From: Bdellovibrionales bacterium
GTDB taxonomy: Bacteria; Bdellovibrionota; Bdellovibrionia; Bdellovibrionales; UBA1609
DNA length: 64,000 nucleotides
Direction of reading: 5' to 3'
Assembly (NCBI GenBank): GCA_020628165.1
Contig: JAHDFM010000016.1
Span: 18,542-82,541, forward strand
A program made the position numbers and the translations under genes. Below, in pieces: positions 8,400 to 17,015 of this stretch (position 1 is the first letter of the stretch; the number at the start of each line of letters is the position of its first letter). The notes beneath the pieces are model-generated. The model had not been told where the DNA came from. It did not search any database and saw only the letters and a program-made list of their open reading frames with translations.

Positions 8400-8695
8400 G
8401 CTTATTTACCTCAACTATTTGAATGATTTCATAACGACCACTTTCAATTTGTTTGTAAATTACGCGATATGCTTTGGAAAGGCGAACGGATCGTTGTCCA
8501 TTACGCTTGCCTATGAGTGGCTCATCATTAAAGCTCTTTATAGAGCCTACTTTTCCTGGGGCCAATTTCATTAATTAAATCACACCAATAATCAAATTTA
8601 GTTCTAATATGATTAGGAACTTTTTTAAGTTGCTTTTCGGCTTTAGTAGAAAGCAGTATTTTAACTTTGTTAGAGTACGCTAATTTTACGTACAT
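8389..8695 (-). pseudogene. higB: Frameshifted HigB/RelE-type toxin
   Basis: The track shows only the 60-residue C-terminal part (FNDEPLIGKRNGQRSVRLSKAYRVIYKQ), which is typical of HigB. Upstream on the same strand, in another frame from ATG 8695, I read MYVKLAYSNKVKILLSTKAE and then KQLKKVPNHIRTKFDYWCDL and INEIG, a good RelE/HigB N-terminal half. The frames join at a run of four G (plus strand 8548-8551). Removing one base gives a continuous NEIGPGKVGSIKSFNDEP, so a single-base insertion explains the break. HigB toxins cleave mRNA at the ribosome. It could be a degraded toxin, phase variation or a sequencing error. Confidence 0.78.
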
Positions 8696-8786
8696 GTCAA
8701 GTTTCCACTAAAGGTGTAACTTTATTATATTTTTGTATGTAATAAGTGTATTGCAATTTAAAGCTCCTTTTTTCGGGTTAGTCTAG

Positions 8787-9458
8787 TCATGAGTTCAGCG
8801 AGTTTAATTTTTCATTTCTGCTTTTAGCTGTTACTTCAAGAATGACCCACGATCGAAAGTGTTTGGGTTGGTTAAGGGCGCGGTAAACGGCTTCAGAAGT
8901 CGAGCCAGTTGTAATAACATCATCAACAAATATAATTTTTTTATTTTTTAAGACATCAGCTCGTTCACATGAAAAGACTTTTTTCATGCGTTCTCTTTTA
9001 TTTAAACGCTTTTGATTAGATGGAGTTTTGTCTATTAGTAGATTGTAAGCTGGCAAGCCAGTTTGCTTTGCTAGAGCTAGAGCGAGTAACTGAGCGTGAT
9101 TAGCTTTATATTTCTTTCCAGGGGCTGATAAAAAAACAGTGTCCTTACAGAGTGGTTTGTAGTCTTTAGCTTTAAACAATAACCAACTTGCAAAGTTGAT
9201 GTAGACTTCTTCACTATGACCGTATTTTAATTGGTAAACTATTTTTTTGAGGTAGTTATCAGAGGGGCTTTCCCAAGTGTATAACCTGCTAACGGATCTG
9301 TTGTAGTTCATGCTAAAAAAGCCAGTTTCAAGGGCTTTGTAATGAAGAGCTTTCCAGCAGCCATTACAAAAGCAATTGACCTGGCCGGTGCGGTCTAAAC
9401 AAATGCCACAACGGCGTATTAAATTGAGTTCTTTGTACATGTTGGTAGTTAGCTGCAA
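8787..9458 (-). CDS. comF: ComF-family phosphoribosyltransferase-like protein
   Basis: The 223-residue protein has the N-terminal zinc-ribbon cysteines of ComF (CGICLDRTGQ ... CFCNGCW) and a C-terminal phosphoribosyltransferase fold with the PRPP loop IIFVDDVITTGSTSEAV near residue 180. The middle SAPGKKYKANHAQLLALALA and NQKRLNKRERMKKVF match the family. ComF proteins are implicated in DNA uptake during natural transformation, probably in the cytoplasm near the uptake machinery. Starting at the internal methionine 7 (MYKELNLIRRC) is also plausible. It is transcribed away from the 9.5-10 kb intergenic region. Confidence 0.88.
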   Translation of the reverse strand: MQLTTNMYKELNLIRRCGICLDRTGQVNCFCNGCWKALHYKALETGFFSMNYNRSVSRLYTWESPSDNYLKKIVYQLKYGHSEEVYINFASWLLFKAKDYKPLCKDTVFLSAPGKKYKANHAQLLALALAKQTGLPAYNLLIDKTPSNQKRLNKRERMKKVFSCERADVLKNKKIIFVDDVITTGSTSEAVYRALNQPKHFRSWVILEVTAKSRNEKLNSLNS

Positions 9459-9986
9459 GAGTCTAAACTGCTTATCTCTTTTACAATAAAGTTTTAGTGG
9501 AGGTTCGTGTTATGGATATTCTGGCTTTGGTTTTTCGCTTAACTTCGATAAGGTTTTAAAGTCGCAATAAGTATTTCGCTCTGCTCAAATGACCAACCTA
9601 GCTCAGAAAAATCGATTTTGTTTATAATGACCTGTCTAGATCAGAGTTTTTTACGTTAGCGCACACAAGGATAGTTTAATTTGGCAAAAAAGATTAAATA
9701 CTAAAAGAAGTCGAACACTTGTTTTCCGCACGGAGTTCCGAGGGAGCACTGCTCGCCATCGGCGAGCGGTGCTGCCCGAGGCTGTTTGAGTACGGAAAGC
9801 AAGTGTTCGACTTCTTTGGGTTAAACCACCGGGCAACCAAATAAACCTGTCAAAAGCCCGACTTAAGTGGAAGCAGGCGCCAGATCAATTGTAATTTATT
9901 CATAAAAATGTCGGGAATGTGTTAATTTCTCTCTGAGAAATTTGAGATCTGTGGACTCCTAAATTGAGCGTTGATAATATAAGTGT
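9459..9986. other. 528-base intergenic region holding a long hairpin
   Basis: No credible gene is seen. The only track ORF here (9651..9836, minus) runs through the palindrome and has no family resemblance. The notable content is the 114-base inverted repeat described separately. The right-hand end presumably carries the promoter of the lolA-like gene. Confidence 0.5.
9704..9817. repeat. Long imperfect inverted repeat / hairpin
   Basis: The arms AAAGAAGTCGAACACTTG and CAAGTGTTCGACTTCTTT are exact reverse complements about 80 bases apart. Inside them are nearly matching segments (TTTCCG/CGGAAA), then a GC-rich inner stem GCTCGCC-ATC-GGCGAGC. Together the two halves fold into an almost continuous stem of roughly 50 base pairs with mismatches. 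The inner part is much more GC-rich than its surroundings. It may be a repetitive palindromic element (REP/MITE-like), a structured RNA or a strong bidirectional terminator. Only one copy is visible in this window. Confidence 0.75.
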
Positions 9987-10628
9987 ATGAGATATCTATT
10001 TTTATTGATTTTAACCCCACTCGTTCTTTTTGCCAAAAATGCCAGTGAAGAGGTCACCGTTCATCAGGTGATCAACAAATATAGAAACGCACCTGCTGTT
10101 GAAATGGTTGTGGATAAAAACGTGACGATGAGTTTACTGGGTGAAAAAAAATCAAGTTCAGGAACTTTGTATTTAAGTAGTAATAAAATGCGTTATCAAA
10201 TCTCAAAACCTGAGCAGCACTTGATCGTAATGAATGATGATAGCATTTGGATAGAAAACAGATTGCCCAAAAAATTAGGCGGCAAGATTCAAGTGACTCA
10301 CTTGAAGTCAAAGTCGAGCCAAGATCAGGTTAAAGGTTTTCTGACAGCCTTTTTTGGCAATAAAAATATCAAAGACGATATGGACTTCACTCCTGTGAAC
10401 GACGACACTTTTAAAATTCAATTTAAAAAGAAAAACAAAATGACAGACATTAAGTCTGCCAAAATTGCTATTGATAAGAAAAAAGAAACCATTAAATTTT
10501 TAGAGTACACCAACAAGCTAAACAACGTCACACGGCACACCTTTTCTGAAGTGAACTTCAAAAAAGATAAAAAAACATCTAAGTTCAAGTACTCACCCCC
10601 TAAAAATGCTGAAGTGACGGAGATGTAA
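9987..10628 (+). CDS. lolA: LolA-like outer-membrane lipoprotein carrier protein
   Basis: The 213-residue protein has a signal peptide (MRYLFLLILTPLVLFAKNAS) and resembles LolA/LolB-fold proteins. There is a conserved strand-rich core with GTLYLSSNKMRYQISKPEQH, then IVMNDDSIWIEN, and a late KETIKFLEYTNKLNNVTRHTF corresponding to the LolA MxDxxGNxTxxxF region. LolA carries lipoproteins across the periplasm from LolCDE to the outer membrane. The stop is directly followed by the GTG of rimO, so the two are co-transcribed. Identification is by fold-level resemblance. Confidence 0.72.
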   Translation: MRYLFLLILTPLVLFAKNASEEVTVHQVINKYRNAPAVEMVVDKNVTMSLLGEKKSSSGTLYLSSNKMRYQISKPEQHLIVMNDDSIWIENRLPKKLGGKIQVTHLKSKSSQDQVKGFLTAFFGNKNIKDDMDFTPVNDDTFKIQFKKKNKMTDIKSAKIAIDKKKETIKFLEYTNKLNNVTRHTFSEVNFKKDKKTSKFKYSPPKNAEVTEM

Positions 10629-11987
10629 GTGCCTGCTGAAAATAAAAAAGTTCATATTATTAGTTTGGGTTGTCCCAAAAATTTAGTTGATAGTGAAATT
10701 ATGTATGGGTCTTTGAATGACCAAGGGTATGAGCTTGTTCAGAATAAAGAAGACGCTGACACAGTCATTGTGAACACGTGTGGCTTTATCGAACAAGCCA
10801 AAGAAGAGTCCATCCAAACTGTGTTAGACACAGCAGAACTTAAAAAAACAGGCTCACTTAAAAAGCTTGTTGTGGCGGGCTGTTTGACTCAAAGATACAA
10901 AGACGAGCTTGTAGAAGGTTTGCCAGAAGCCGATTTGTTCGTTGGCTCCGGCCAATTTCAAAACATCACAGACATTTTAGGCAAGGCCTATGCTGGTGAA
11001 CAGAAGAAAACCTTCTTTCACTTGCCGACATACTTACAAGAAGAAACTACGCCGAGACTGAACTCTCAGTACAAACACCGGGCTTATTTAAAGATCTCTG
11101 AAGGCTGTAAAAAGCGCTGTGCGTTTTGTGCGATTCCATTGATTCGAGGAAACCTGCAATCACGCAAAGTAGAAAGTGTAGTCAGTGAAGCTAAATTGTT
11201 AGTGGCGTCTGGAGTGGAAGAGCTCATAGTGATTTCTCATGATTTTACTGATTATGGCTGGGATTTGCGCAAAAAAAATGCAGAAAGAGTAGATTCCCCG
11301 TATGAACTACTTAAAACTTTGTCTGAAGATAGTGGAGCTAAGTGGATCCGTGTGCTTTATTTGTACCCGGACGGTCTTAATGAGCGCATGATTCAATTGT
11401 TCAAAGAAAAAGACAATCTATTGCCTTATTTCGATATGCCATTACAGCACATCAATAATGAAATGCTCAAAAGAATGAATCGCCGCATGACCAAAGAAAA
11501 GATCCTTGAGTGCTTGCAAGCTATCCGAACTGAACTTCCTGAGGCTATCATTCGAACTCAGTTTATCGTTGGGTTTCCCGGCGAGACAGATGAAATGTTT
11601 AATGAGCTCTTAGAGTTCATCGAAGAGTTTCAATTTGATCGCGTAGGTGCTTTTACCTATTCACCTGAAGAAAACACCAAAGCCGCTACTCTCGATGGGC
11701 AGTTAGATGAAGAAACAAAGCTTGAGAGATTCAAAAAAGTGATGTCTTTACAAAGGCCTATAAGCAACAAGAAGCACGCTGACTTCATCGGTAAAACTAT
11801 TGATGTTCTTGTCGATGGCGTGAGTGAAGAGACAGAGTTGTTATTACAAGGACGATTTTTTGGACAAGCTCCCGATATAGATGGAGTTGTTTTGATCAAT
11901 GATGGAACTGCTAAGCAAGGTGAAATTGTAAAAGTCAAAGTGACCGAGAGTCATGATTATGACTTGGTGGGTGAAATCATAAGTTAG
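10629..11987 (+). CDS. rimO: Ribosomal protein S12 methylthiotransferase RimO
   Basis: The 452-residue protein has the three methylthiotransferase domains. The N-terminal MTTase domain has conserved cysteines (ISLGCPKNLVDSEIM, VNTCGFIEQAKEES and AGCLTQRY). The radical SAM core has SEGCKKRCAFCAIPLIRG near residue 155, and the C-terminal TRAM region ends DYDLVGEI. The sequence CPKNLVDSE and the IPLIRG region favour RimO over MiaB. RimO attaches a methylthio group to the conserved Asp of ribosomal protein S12. The GTG start abuts the upstream stop. Confidence 0.95.
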   Translation: MPAENKKVHIISLGCPKNLVDSEIMYGSLNDQGYELVQNKEDADTVIVNTCGFIEQAKEESIQTVLDTAELKKTGSLKKLVVAGCLTQRYKDELVEGLPEADLFVGSGQFQNITDILGKAYAGEQKKTFFHLPTYLQEETTPRLNSQYKHRAYLKISEGCKKRCAFCAIPLIRGNLQSRKVESVVSEAKLLVASGVEELIVISHDFTDYGWDLRKKNAERVDSPYELLKTLSEDSGAKWIRVLYLYPDGLNERMIQLFKEKDNLLPYFDMPLQHINNEMLKRMNRRMTKEKILECLQAIRTELPEAIIRTQFIVGFPGETDEMFNELLEFIEEFQFDRVGAFTYSPEENTKAATLDGQLDEETKLERFKKVMSLQRPISNKKHADFIGKTIDVLVDGVSEETELLLQGRFFGQAPDIDGVVLINDGTAKQGEIVKVKVTESHDYDLVGEIIS

Positions 11988-12023
11988 GCCTGTGTCTAAG
12001 AAGTCCAATATAATTTTATACAC

Positions 12024-12053
12024 TTGACGGATCATGTCAGTATCTGGTGTAAT
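12024..12053 (+). promoter_or_regulatory. Candidate sigma70-type promoter for the mini-protein
   Basis: TTGACG (12024-12029) and TGTAAT (12048-12053) are separated by 18 bases, close to the housekeeping consensus. It would transcribe the small ORF at 12125 with a leader of about 65 bases. Confidence 0.45.
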
Positions 12054-12124
12054 TACATTGTTAACTTGTTATTAAATCATTTTGACATTTCATAGAAAAC
12101 TTTAATCGATTTGGGGGAGATTAA

Positions 12125-12202
12125 ATGTTAGGCAACCAATTGGCAATGGTCTTTATCGTCTCAGTGATGGTCTTTTTCTTAGTTAACGTTATCGTTAATT
12201 AA
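12125..12202 (+). CDS. Small hydrophobic membrane mini-protein (25 aa)
   Basis: This ORF is too short for the track. It encodes MLGNQLAMVFIVSVMVFFLV plus NVIVN, a single predicted transmembrane helix with almost no charged residues. A GGGGGA ribosome binding site (12113-12118) sits a few bases upstream of the ATG, and a promoter-like pair lies further upstream. It stands alone between rimO and the convergent hpt gene. The combination of a strong RBS, an isolated promoter and a clean hydrophobic peptide supports it as a real small membrane protein. I recognise no homologue and assign no function. A type I toxin-like peptide is an alternative. Confidence 0.5.
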   Translation: MLGNQLAMVFIVSVMVFFLVNVIVN

Positions 12203-12265
12203 AAAAACATCAGTTCTTTTATTCAAAACTGTTTTTAAATAAAAAAGCACTTAACCTGTAAATCT

Positions 12266-12778
12266 CTAGTTTCTGTAATTGTAAATTTCTTTATAGTTTC
12301 TGCCGAGCTCTTCTGAATCCAACCCATAACCGATCACAAAGCGATCATCTATAGTGCGACCGGTGTAATCTGGTTGGACTGGCAGCTCTCTGCGTGCAGG
12401 TTTGTCTAGTAATGTGAGTATTTTAACTGAAGCCGGGTATGACGAAAGGATTCTGTTTCTTAAAAAGCTGAGAGTTCGTCCAGCATCTATGATTTCTTCA
12501 ACGATTAAAACATGTTTGTTAAAAATATCAGACTGAATGTCTTTATGGATCACAACACTTTTACCTTTAGCAGAAGACAAATGAACGAACTCAACAGTTG
12601 TGTTTAAGTTGATCTTGCGAACTAAGTCTGCCGTAAAAATGATAGATCCTTTGAGTGGAGAAATAACAACAAGATCTTTACCGTCGTAATCTCGGTCAAT
12701 CTGTTGAGCTAACTCTTCAACAATATCAGCGATCTCTTCTTCAGTGATAAATTTAACCAGGTCTTTTTTTAAGCTCAT
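12266..12778 (-). CDS. hpt: Hypoxanthine(-guanine) phosphoribosyltransferase
   Basis: The 170-residue protein is a type I phosphoribosyltransferase of Hpt length. VVISPLKGSIIFTADLVRKI is the early PPi loop. The PRPP loop VLIVEEIIDAGRTLSFL is a variant of the usual VEDIIDTGxT. ILTLLDKPARR and FVIGYGLD complete the Hpt signature. The enzyme salvages hypoxanthine and guanine to IMP and GMP in the cytosol. It is the last gene of the minus-strand run bamD-TPR-hpt, 11 bases after the TPR gene. Confidence 0.93.
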   Translation of the reverse strand: MSLKKDLVKFITEEEIADIVEELAQQIDRDYDGKDLVVISPLKGSIIFTADLVRKINLNTTVEFVHLSSAKGKSVVIHKDIQSDIFNKHVLIVEEIIDAGRTLSFLRNRILSSYPASVKILTLLDKPARRELPVQPDYTGRTIDDRFVIGYGLDSEELGRNYKEIYNYRN

Positions 12779-12789
12779 AGGGAGTCCTT

Positions 12790-13512
12790 TTAAAATGTTC
12801 TTGCTAGGCTGTTTTGCTTTAAATCATTCAAAAGATTTTTAGCAACTTGATTATTAGGTTCAATTTTTAAAACTTTTTCGAGTTCATAAGTGGCTTCAGC
12901 CGTTTGCTTTTGATCGTAGAGAATTTCTCCAAGTGTTAGGCGAGCAGTCACAAAATCAGGATATTTTTTAATAAGATTCTTTAAGCGAAAAACAGCTTTA
13001 TCAGATTCACCAAGGCGTCTTAAGCATTTGACGACTTTTAAATTGAGTTCAGCTTTTCTTTTAGATAACAGCAGTGCTTTTAAGTACTGCTCCATGGCTT
13101 CTTTGTAACGTTTATAGCTTGAGTAAAGCTCGCCCAGCTCGTCGTGTTTGAGAGCGATCTTTTCATTGATATAATCGTCTTCGTTTTTGTCTTTACTGTT
13201 GAGCATGGCTTGGGCTTCTTGAAAGACTTTTTTACCTTCATCATATTTGCCGAGGTCGTTGAGTATAATACTCAAGCCGACACTTGAGTCGGTAAAAGCA
13301 GGGTCAATCTCTAAAGCTCTTTTAAAGGCACGTATGGCTTTGTTAAACTTGCCGCGGTCGTAGTAAATAGTGCCGAGCATATGAAAGACAAGCGGGGTCT
13401 TTTTGTTTTTAAGGATGAGCTGGTTTAAAATGGTTTCCGCTTGTTGATAATTACCTTCTTTGAAAAAATCTTCAGCCGTATCTAAGAGGTCGTTAAAGTC
13501 TTTATCATTCAT
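12790..13512 (-). CDS. TPR-repeat protein
   Basis: The 240-residue protein is composed of tetratricopeptide repeats throughout, for example GNYQQAETILNQLILKN, GKFNKAIRAFKRALEIDP, YKEAMEQYLKALLLSKRK and AEATYELEKVLKIEPNN. There is no signal peptide, so it is probably cytoplasmic and acts as a protein-protein scaffold. The ATG overlaps the bamD stop by 4 bases, so the two are translationally coupled, and hpt follows. Confidence 0.85.
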   Translation of the reverse strand: MNDKDFNDLLDTAEDFFKEGNYQQAETILNQLILKNKKTPLVFHMLGTIYYDRGKFNKAIRAFKRALEIDPAFTDSSVGLSIILNDLGKYDEGKKVFQEAQAMLNSKDKNEDDYINEKIALKHDELGELYSSYKRYKEAMEQYLKALLLSKRKAELNLKVVKCLRRLGESDKAVFRLKNLIKKYPDFVTARLTLGEILYDQKQTAEATYELEKVLKIEPNNQVAKNLLNDLKQNSLARTF

Positions 13513-14258
13513 TGAGATAACTTATCCTTTGCATTTTTATACTCATTAGAGTCAGGGTACTTGCTGGCTAGTTGAGCTAAGTAATTTTTGGCCTTTTCAA
13601 TCTCTTTGATTTCGTATGCAGAAACAGCGGCGCCGTAAAGAGCTCCTCGTTCTGTGTCTAAACCTTTAAAGCGAGTTAAGATGCCTTCATATCTCAGCAA
13701 AGCGCTTAAATAATGTTCTCTTATAAAATAAAAAGATGCAATATATTGTTCTTTCTCAGCGAGCATTTTAATGGTTTTGTTTTTGTGCTCTTTAGCTTCA
13801 GCAACGTACTTGCTGTTTGGGTATGAGTTGATCACGTCTTCAAAATAACGAATAGCTGTGTAAGCATCCGTAAGGTCGCGGTCTATGGTTGAAGGCAGTT
13901 GATTGAATTGACTGAGAGCCATGCGGTGGCTGACATAATCTGATCTCTCATGTTTTGGGTGAAACTCTTTGAATAAGCGATATGCTGTTTCGGCTTCAGG
14001 CCAGTACTCGCGGTCGTATTCAATGTCGGCAATTTTAAGTTCCGCTTCAACAGCCAGTTTGCTGTATGGAAATTTATTTTTTAATGTTCTAAGCCTAGCA
14101 AGGGCATCTTCATATCGGCTATTTTTGGCAAAGTAGTTTGCGAGATTATAAAGGCCTTCGGGAGTTTTTTCATCGATGTTTACATTTTGTAAATCGGGAG
14201 ATGTGCAGGCCGTAAAAAAGATAGATAGAACAATTGTTAATAAAACTTTCATTTTCAC
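13509..14258 (-). CDS. bamD: Outer-membrane assembly lipoprotein BamD
   Basis: The 249-residue protein has a lipoprotein signal peptide (KVLLTIVLSIFFTAC, lipobox FTAC) followed by TPR-like repeats: KNSRYEDALARLRTLKNKFP, AEAETAYRLFKEFHPKHERS and YTAIRYFEDVINSYPNSKYV. The HPKHERSDYVSHRMALSQF stretch and RDLTDAY are BamD-specific. BamD is the essential lipoprotein that helps BamA fold and insert outer-membrane beta-barrels. It heads a minus-strand operon with the TPR protein and hpt. Confidence 0.88.
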   Translation of the reverse strand: MKMKVLLTIVLSIFFTACTSPDLQNVNIDEKTPEGLYNLANYFAKNSRYEDALARLRTLKNKFPYSKLAVEAELKIADIEYDREYWPEAETAYRLFKEFHPKHERSDYVSHRMALSQFNQLPSTIDRDLTDAYTAIRYFEDVINSYPNSKYVAEAKEHKNKTIKMLAEKEQYIASFYFIREHYLSALLRYEGILTRFKGLDTERGALYGAAVSAYEIKEIEKAKNYLAQLASKYPDSNEYKNAKDKLSQ

Positions 14259-14405
14259 CTCTTACTAAGAACTGTGAAAGGTTACTACAAAAGCGCCCAA
14301 GAGTTAAGCTAAGAAAGCAAAAATAAACAGGCCTAAGTGATTAATATTACATATATTTTTATTTATTCACTAGTGCCTGTCAGCAATATGACTTAGCTTA
14401 ACAAT

Positions 14406-15455
14406 TTAAGCTCTAAAATTGATTAAGTGATGGTAAACGCTGTGGGCGGTGACTTTGATTACGCTGGCGGCAGGAATAGAAACTAGCATACCGACAACAC
14501 CCATTAGTTGCGCACCAATAATGATGGCAATCACCACGGTGATTGGGTGAAGGTTTACAATTTTTGCCACTACTAGCGGGATTATAAATAACATATCCAT
14601 CAATTGAGCAAAGGCATAAACACCAATCACTGGAAAAATGGAAACACCATTAATCAAGGCAATGATAATAGCAGGAATGGCACCGATGACCGGCCCAAGA
14701 TAAGGAATCAAGTTTGTAAGGGCTGCGAAAATAGCAAGTAAGTGTGAAAACGGAAAACCAATCAAACTCAAACCACCCCAAACGAGCACGCCCACAATAG
14801 TGGCTTCTAATAAACGCGCTCGAATGAACTGACCCATTTGATCATTAATTTGATGCTGTAGACTTAATACCAATTCAAAAAAACTGTTAGGCACTAAATC
14901 TAAAAGCCACTTTGAAATGGAGCGTCCATCTTTAAGCAAAAAGTATGCAAAAAACGGTGCTAACAAAAGTGTCGTTAAAGACTTAGATAAAAAGTTAGGC
15001 AGATCTTCAAAAATAGATTTGGTCCAACTGATCATTAGGCCTTCGGCTTGGGCACCTAAATTTAACTCAATGCTAGTGTTGATGAGCACTTCAATTTTGG
15101 ATTCAATATCAAATATTAAAGATTTGGTTCCTTCAATGTACCTAGGCACTTCACTTTGAAAGGCCTTAATTTGTGCCGAAATAAATGGCGACACCCAATA
15201 GATAAGTATGCAAAAGGCCGTAAATGCGATGGCAAAAACAATTAAGGTAGATTTTTCTGTCGAAATACCTCGTCGTTCAAATAAGTTTATGATTGGCGAA
15301 AGTGAGTACTTGATCACAAAGGCGAGTAAAAAGGACAACATCATATTGTCGACCTTCAAAAGAATCACCAGGCCAGATGTGATAATGCTCAAGAAAATAA
15401 TGAGCTTGTATATTTCTAATCGTTTTAAGCGGTTTTCTTGAATGGAATGATTCAC
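14406..15455 (-). CDS. AI-2E/PerM-family transporter
   Basis: The 349-residue membrane protein has the AI-2E family layout: two N-terminal helices (IYKLIIFLSIITSGLVILL, MMLSFLLAFVIKYSLSPIIN), a central amphipathic region, then LLLAPFFAYFLLKDGRSI and conserved late segments (FAALTNLIPYLGPVIGAIPA, AIIIGAQLMGVVGMLVSIPA). PYLGPVIGAIPA is the family hallmark. Members export autoinducer-2, act as Na+/H+ antiporters or have unknown substrates. The upstream cNMP-binding gene ends one base before its start, so they share an operon. Confidence 0.9.
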   Translation of the reverse strand: MNHSIQENRLKRLEIYKLIIFLSIITSGLVILLKVDNMMLSFLLAFVIKYSLSPIINLFERRGISTEKSTLIVFAIAFTAFCILIYWVSPFISAQIKAFQSEVPRYIEGTKSLIFDIESKIEVLINTSIELNLGAQAEGLMISWTKSIFEDLPNFLSKSLTTLLLAPFFAYFLLKDGRSISKWLLDLVPNSFFELVLSLQHQINDQMGQFIRARLLEATIVGVLVWGGLSLIGFPFSHLLAIFAALTNLIPYLGPVIGAIPAIIIALINGVSIFPVIGVYAFAQLMDMLFIIPLVVAKIVNLHPITVVIAIIIGAQLMGVVGMLVSIPAASVIKVTAHSVYHHLINFRA

Positions 15456-15456
15456 A

Positions 15457-15984
15457 TTAACCCTTTATGCGCTCAACTTGTTTCTTTAGTGAAGTGATTT
15501 TGATGGCCGTTTCAGAAAGTCTTCGTCCGAGGACTTTGGCGATTTGTAAAAGCAAACGGGCACCAATGTCAGGGTAGGACTCAAGCAATCGTTTTAAGTC
15601 AGGTTGAAAAAGTCCAAGCACTGTTGTTTCCATAGTTGCTTTGGCAGATGCTGTGCGACGATGATTGTCTTCAATGAGGGCGATTTCACCCATGTGATCA
15701 CCAGCTTCTAGGCGAGTGATGAACAAGCTTTCTGTTTTATCACCATTGGGATTGGATTCTGTAAAAATATCAATACGACCTTTTAAAATAAAGTACATGC
15801 CAATGCCAATTTCATTTTGTCTGAATAAAAGTTCTCCCGGACGGTAATGCCTCACATGAATAAACTGAGTCACTTTTTTAAGATCTACGGGATTTAAATT
15901 TTTAAAAAAGAAGTTTTTGGACAGAAATTCAACTTGAGAGTCTTTGCGACGTTTGAACATATTGTCCCATAAAAAATTAATCAT
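15457..15984 (-). CDS. Cyclic nucleotide-binding domain protein
   Basis: The 175-residue protein is a single cNMP-binding beta-barrel: HYRPGELLFRQNEIGIGMYF, ILKGRIDIF, and the phosphate-binding cassette AGDHMGEIALIEDNHRRTAS. That cassette has the expected G-E-hydrophobic pattern and an Arg pair near the canonical position. There is no DNA-binding domain, so it is a sensor module rather than a CRP-type regulator. It lies between the TPR/SH3 protein, which overlaps it by 4 bases, and the AI-2E transporter, and may regulate one of these. The ligand is unknown. Confidence 0.85.
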   Translation of the reverse strand: MINFLWDNMFKRRKDSQVEFLSKNFFFKNLNPVDLKKVTQFIHVRHYRPGELLFRQNEIGIGMYFILKGRIDIFTESNPNGDKTESLFITRLEAGDHMGEIALIEDNHRRTASAKATMETTVLGLFQPDLKRLLESYPDIGARLLLQIAKVLGRRLSETAIKITSLKKQVERIKG

Positions 15985-16760
15985 TTATTTTTAACTCCTG
16001 AAATCTGCAATAAGTTGTTTTGTAAGACCCAGCCAAAGTTACCTGAAAAAGTTTTCACTTGGCTCCAGCCGTCTTGTGTTTTGGTAACAATGACCTCTTC
16101 GCCTTGAGAAACTTCCATAATTTGAATGTCTTTTTTGTCGGGGCTAATAAATAAAGGAGTGGTGTCACTAATTATAACAGCACGAGGGTTGTAGTGATCA
16201 TAAGTTTTCGCAACAACCACGATGAGCATAAAAGAAAATGCAGCAATTAAACCAATTGCGAGTTTGTTAAACTCAGGTAAGGGCAAGTAATTTTTGAGTG
16301 CAATATGACGTCTGGTAAAGTGCTGGATCAATAAAGCCATGGTCACACAAAAAAGAAGAGTGAAAATAATGTAGGCGACCTGAATGGGTAGAAAATTAAG
16401 TATATAGTTTCTGAATTTGTTCCAATATGTGTTTTTGTTGCGAAATGAAATTTTGTTTTCAATAAGTTTGAGTGAGTTGCGCGCGCTTTGGTGAAAGGGG
16501 TTGAGTGCTAATGTTTTTTTCCAATAAGCACTGGCCGTACCAAGCTGACCCAGACTGTATTCACTCAAACCCATGTTATATAAAGTGGATGTCGATTCCG
16601 GATTCAATTTTAGAGAGTTTAAAAAGTGAGCTTTGGCTTCTTCATAGTTTTTTTGTTTATGACTTTGGATGCCTTGTTCAAAATGCTCAACAGCGCTCAA
16701 GTCTTTAGCAATAACCTGTAAACTTAAAGATGAGAGAATTAAATAAATCAATAATTTCAT
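15981..16760 (-). CDS. Membrane TPR protein with C-terminal SH3 domain (BatE-like)
   Basis: The 259-residue protein has a signal peptide (MKLLIYLILSSLSLQVIAKD). TPR units follow (HFEQGIQSHKQKNYEEAKAH, STLYNMGLSEYSLGQLGTAS), then two membrane helices near residues 130-185 (VAYIIFTLLFCVTMALLIQH, LAIGLIAAFSFMLIVVVA). A C-terminal bacterial SH3 domain ends it (PLFISPDKK...GEEVIVTKTQDGWSQVKT). This TPR-TM-SH3 order is that of BatE-like proteins, although no Bat/MoxR genes are adjacent. It leads a minus-strand operon with the cNMP-binding and AI-2E genes. Confidence 0.75.
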   Translation of the reverse strand: MKLLIYLILSSLSLQVIAKDLSAVEHFEQGIQSHKQKNYEEAKAHFLNSLKLNPESTSTLYNMGLSEYSLGQLGTASAYWKKTLALNPFHQSARNSLKLIENKISFRNKNTYWNKFRNYILNFLPIQVAYIIFTLLFCVTMALLIQHFTRRHIALKNYLPLPEFNKLAIGLIAAFSFMLIVVVAKTYDHYNPRAVIISDTTPLFISPDKKDIQIMEVSQGEEVIVTKTQDGWSQVKTFSGNFGWVLQNNLLQISGVKNK

Positions 16761-17015
16761 AACTGTAAGTCTAAAAACAATTTGTTAGGATGTAAAGATT
16801 ATACCAGTTCTATTGCATATTTACCGGACTCTATAGCTTTGAAGTCAGCTTTTTACAGAATCTGGTCTCATGTCGTCTGTCATTTGATTTCAGCGTAAGT
16901 TTTTTTTTGCAGTTTTGCCTTTATGCAAACTTATATTTTACCAAAATTTAACAGTGTCTTATTAGAGTTTTTTTGTTAAAGTCTTGAGCATTAACCAGTA
17001 TTTAGAGAGGAAATT

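Noticed and set aside
9651-9836. 61-aa minus-strand ORF in the intergenic region
   Set aside because: It runs through the long palindrome, has arginine-rich nonsense-like composition and no ribosome binding site or family resemblance.
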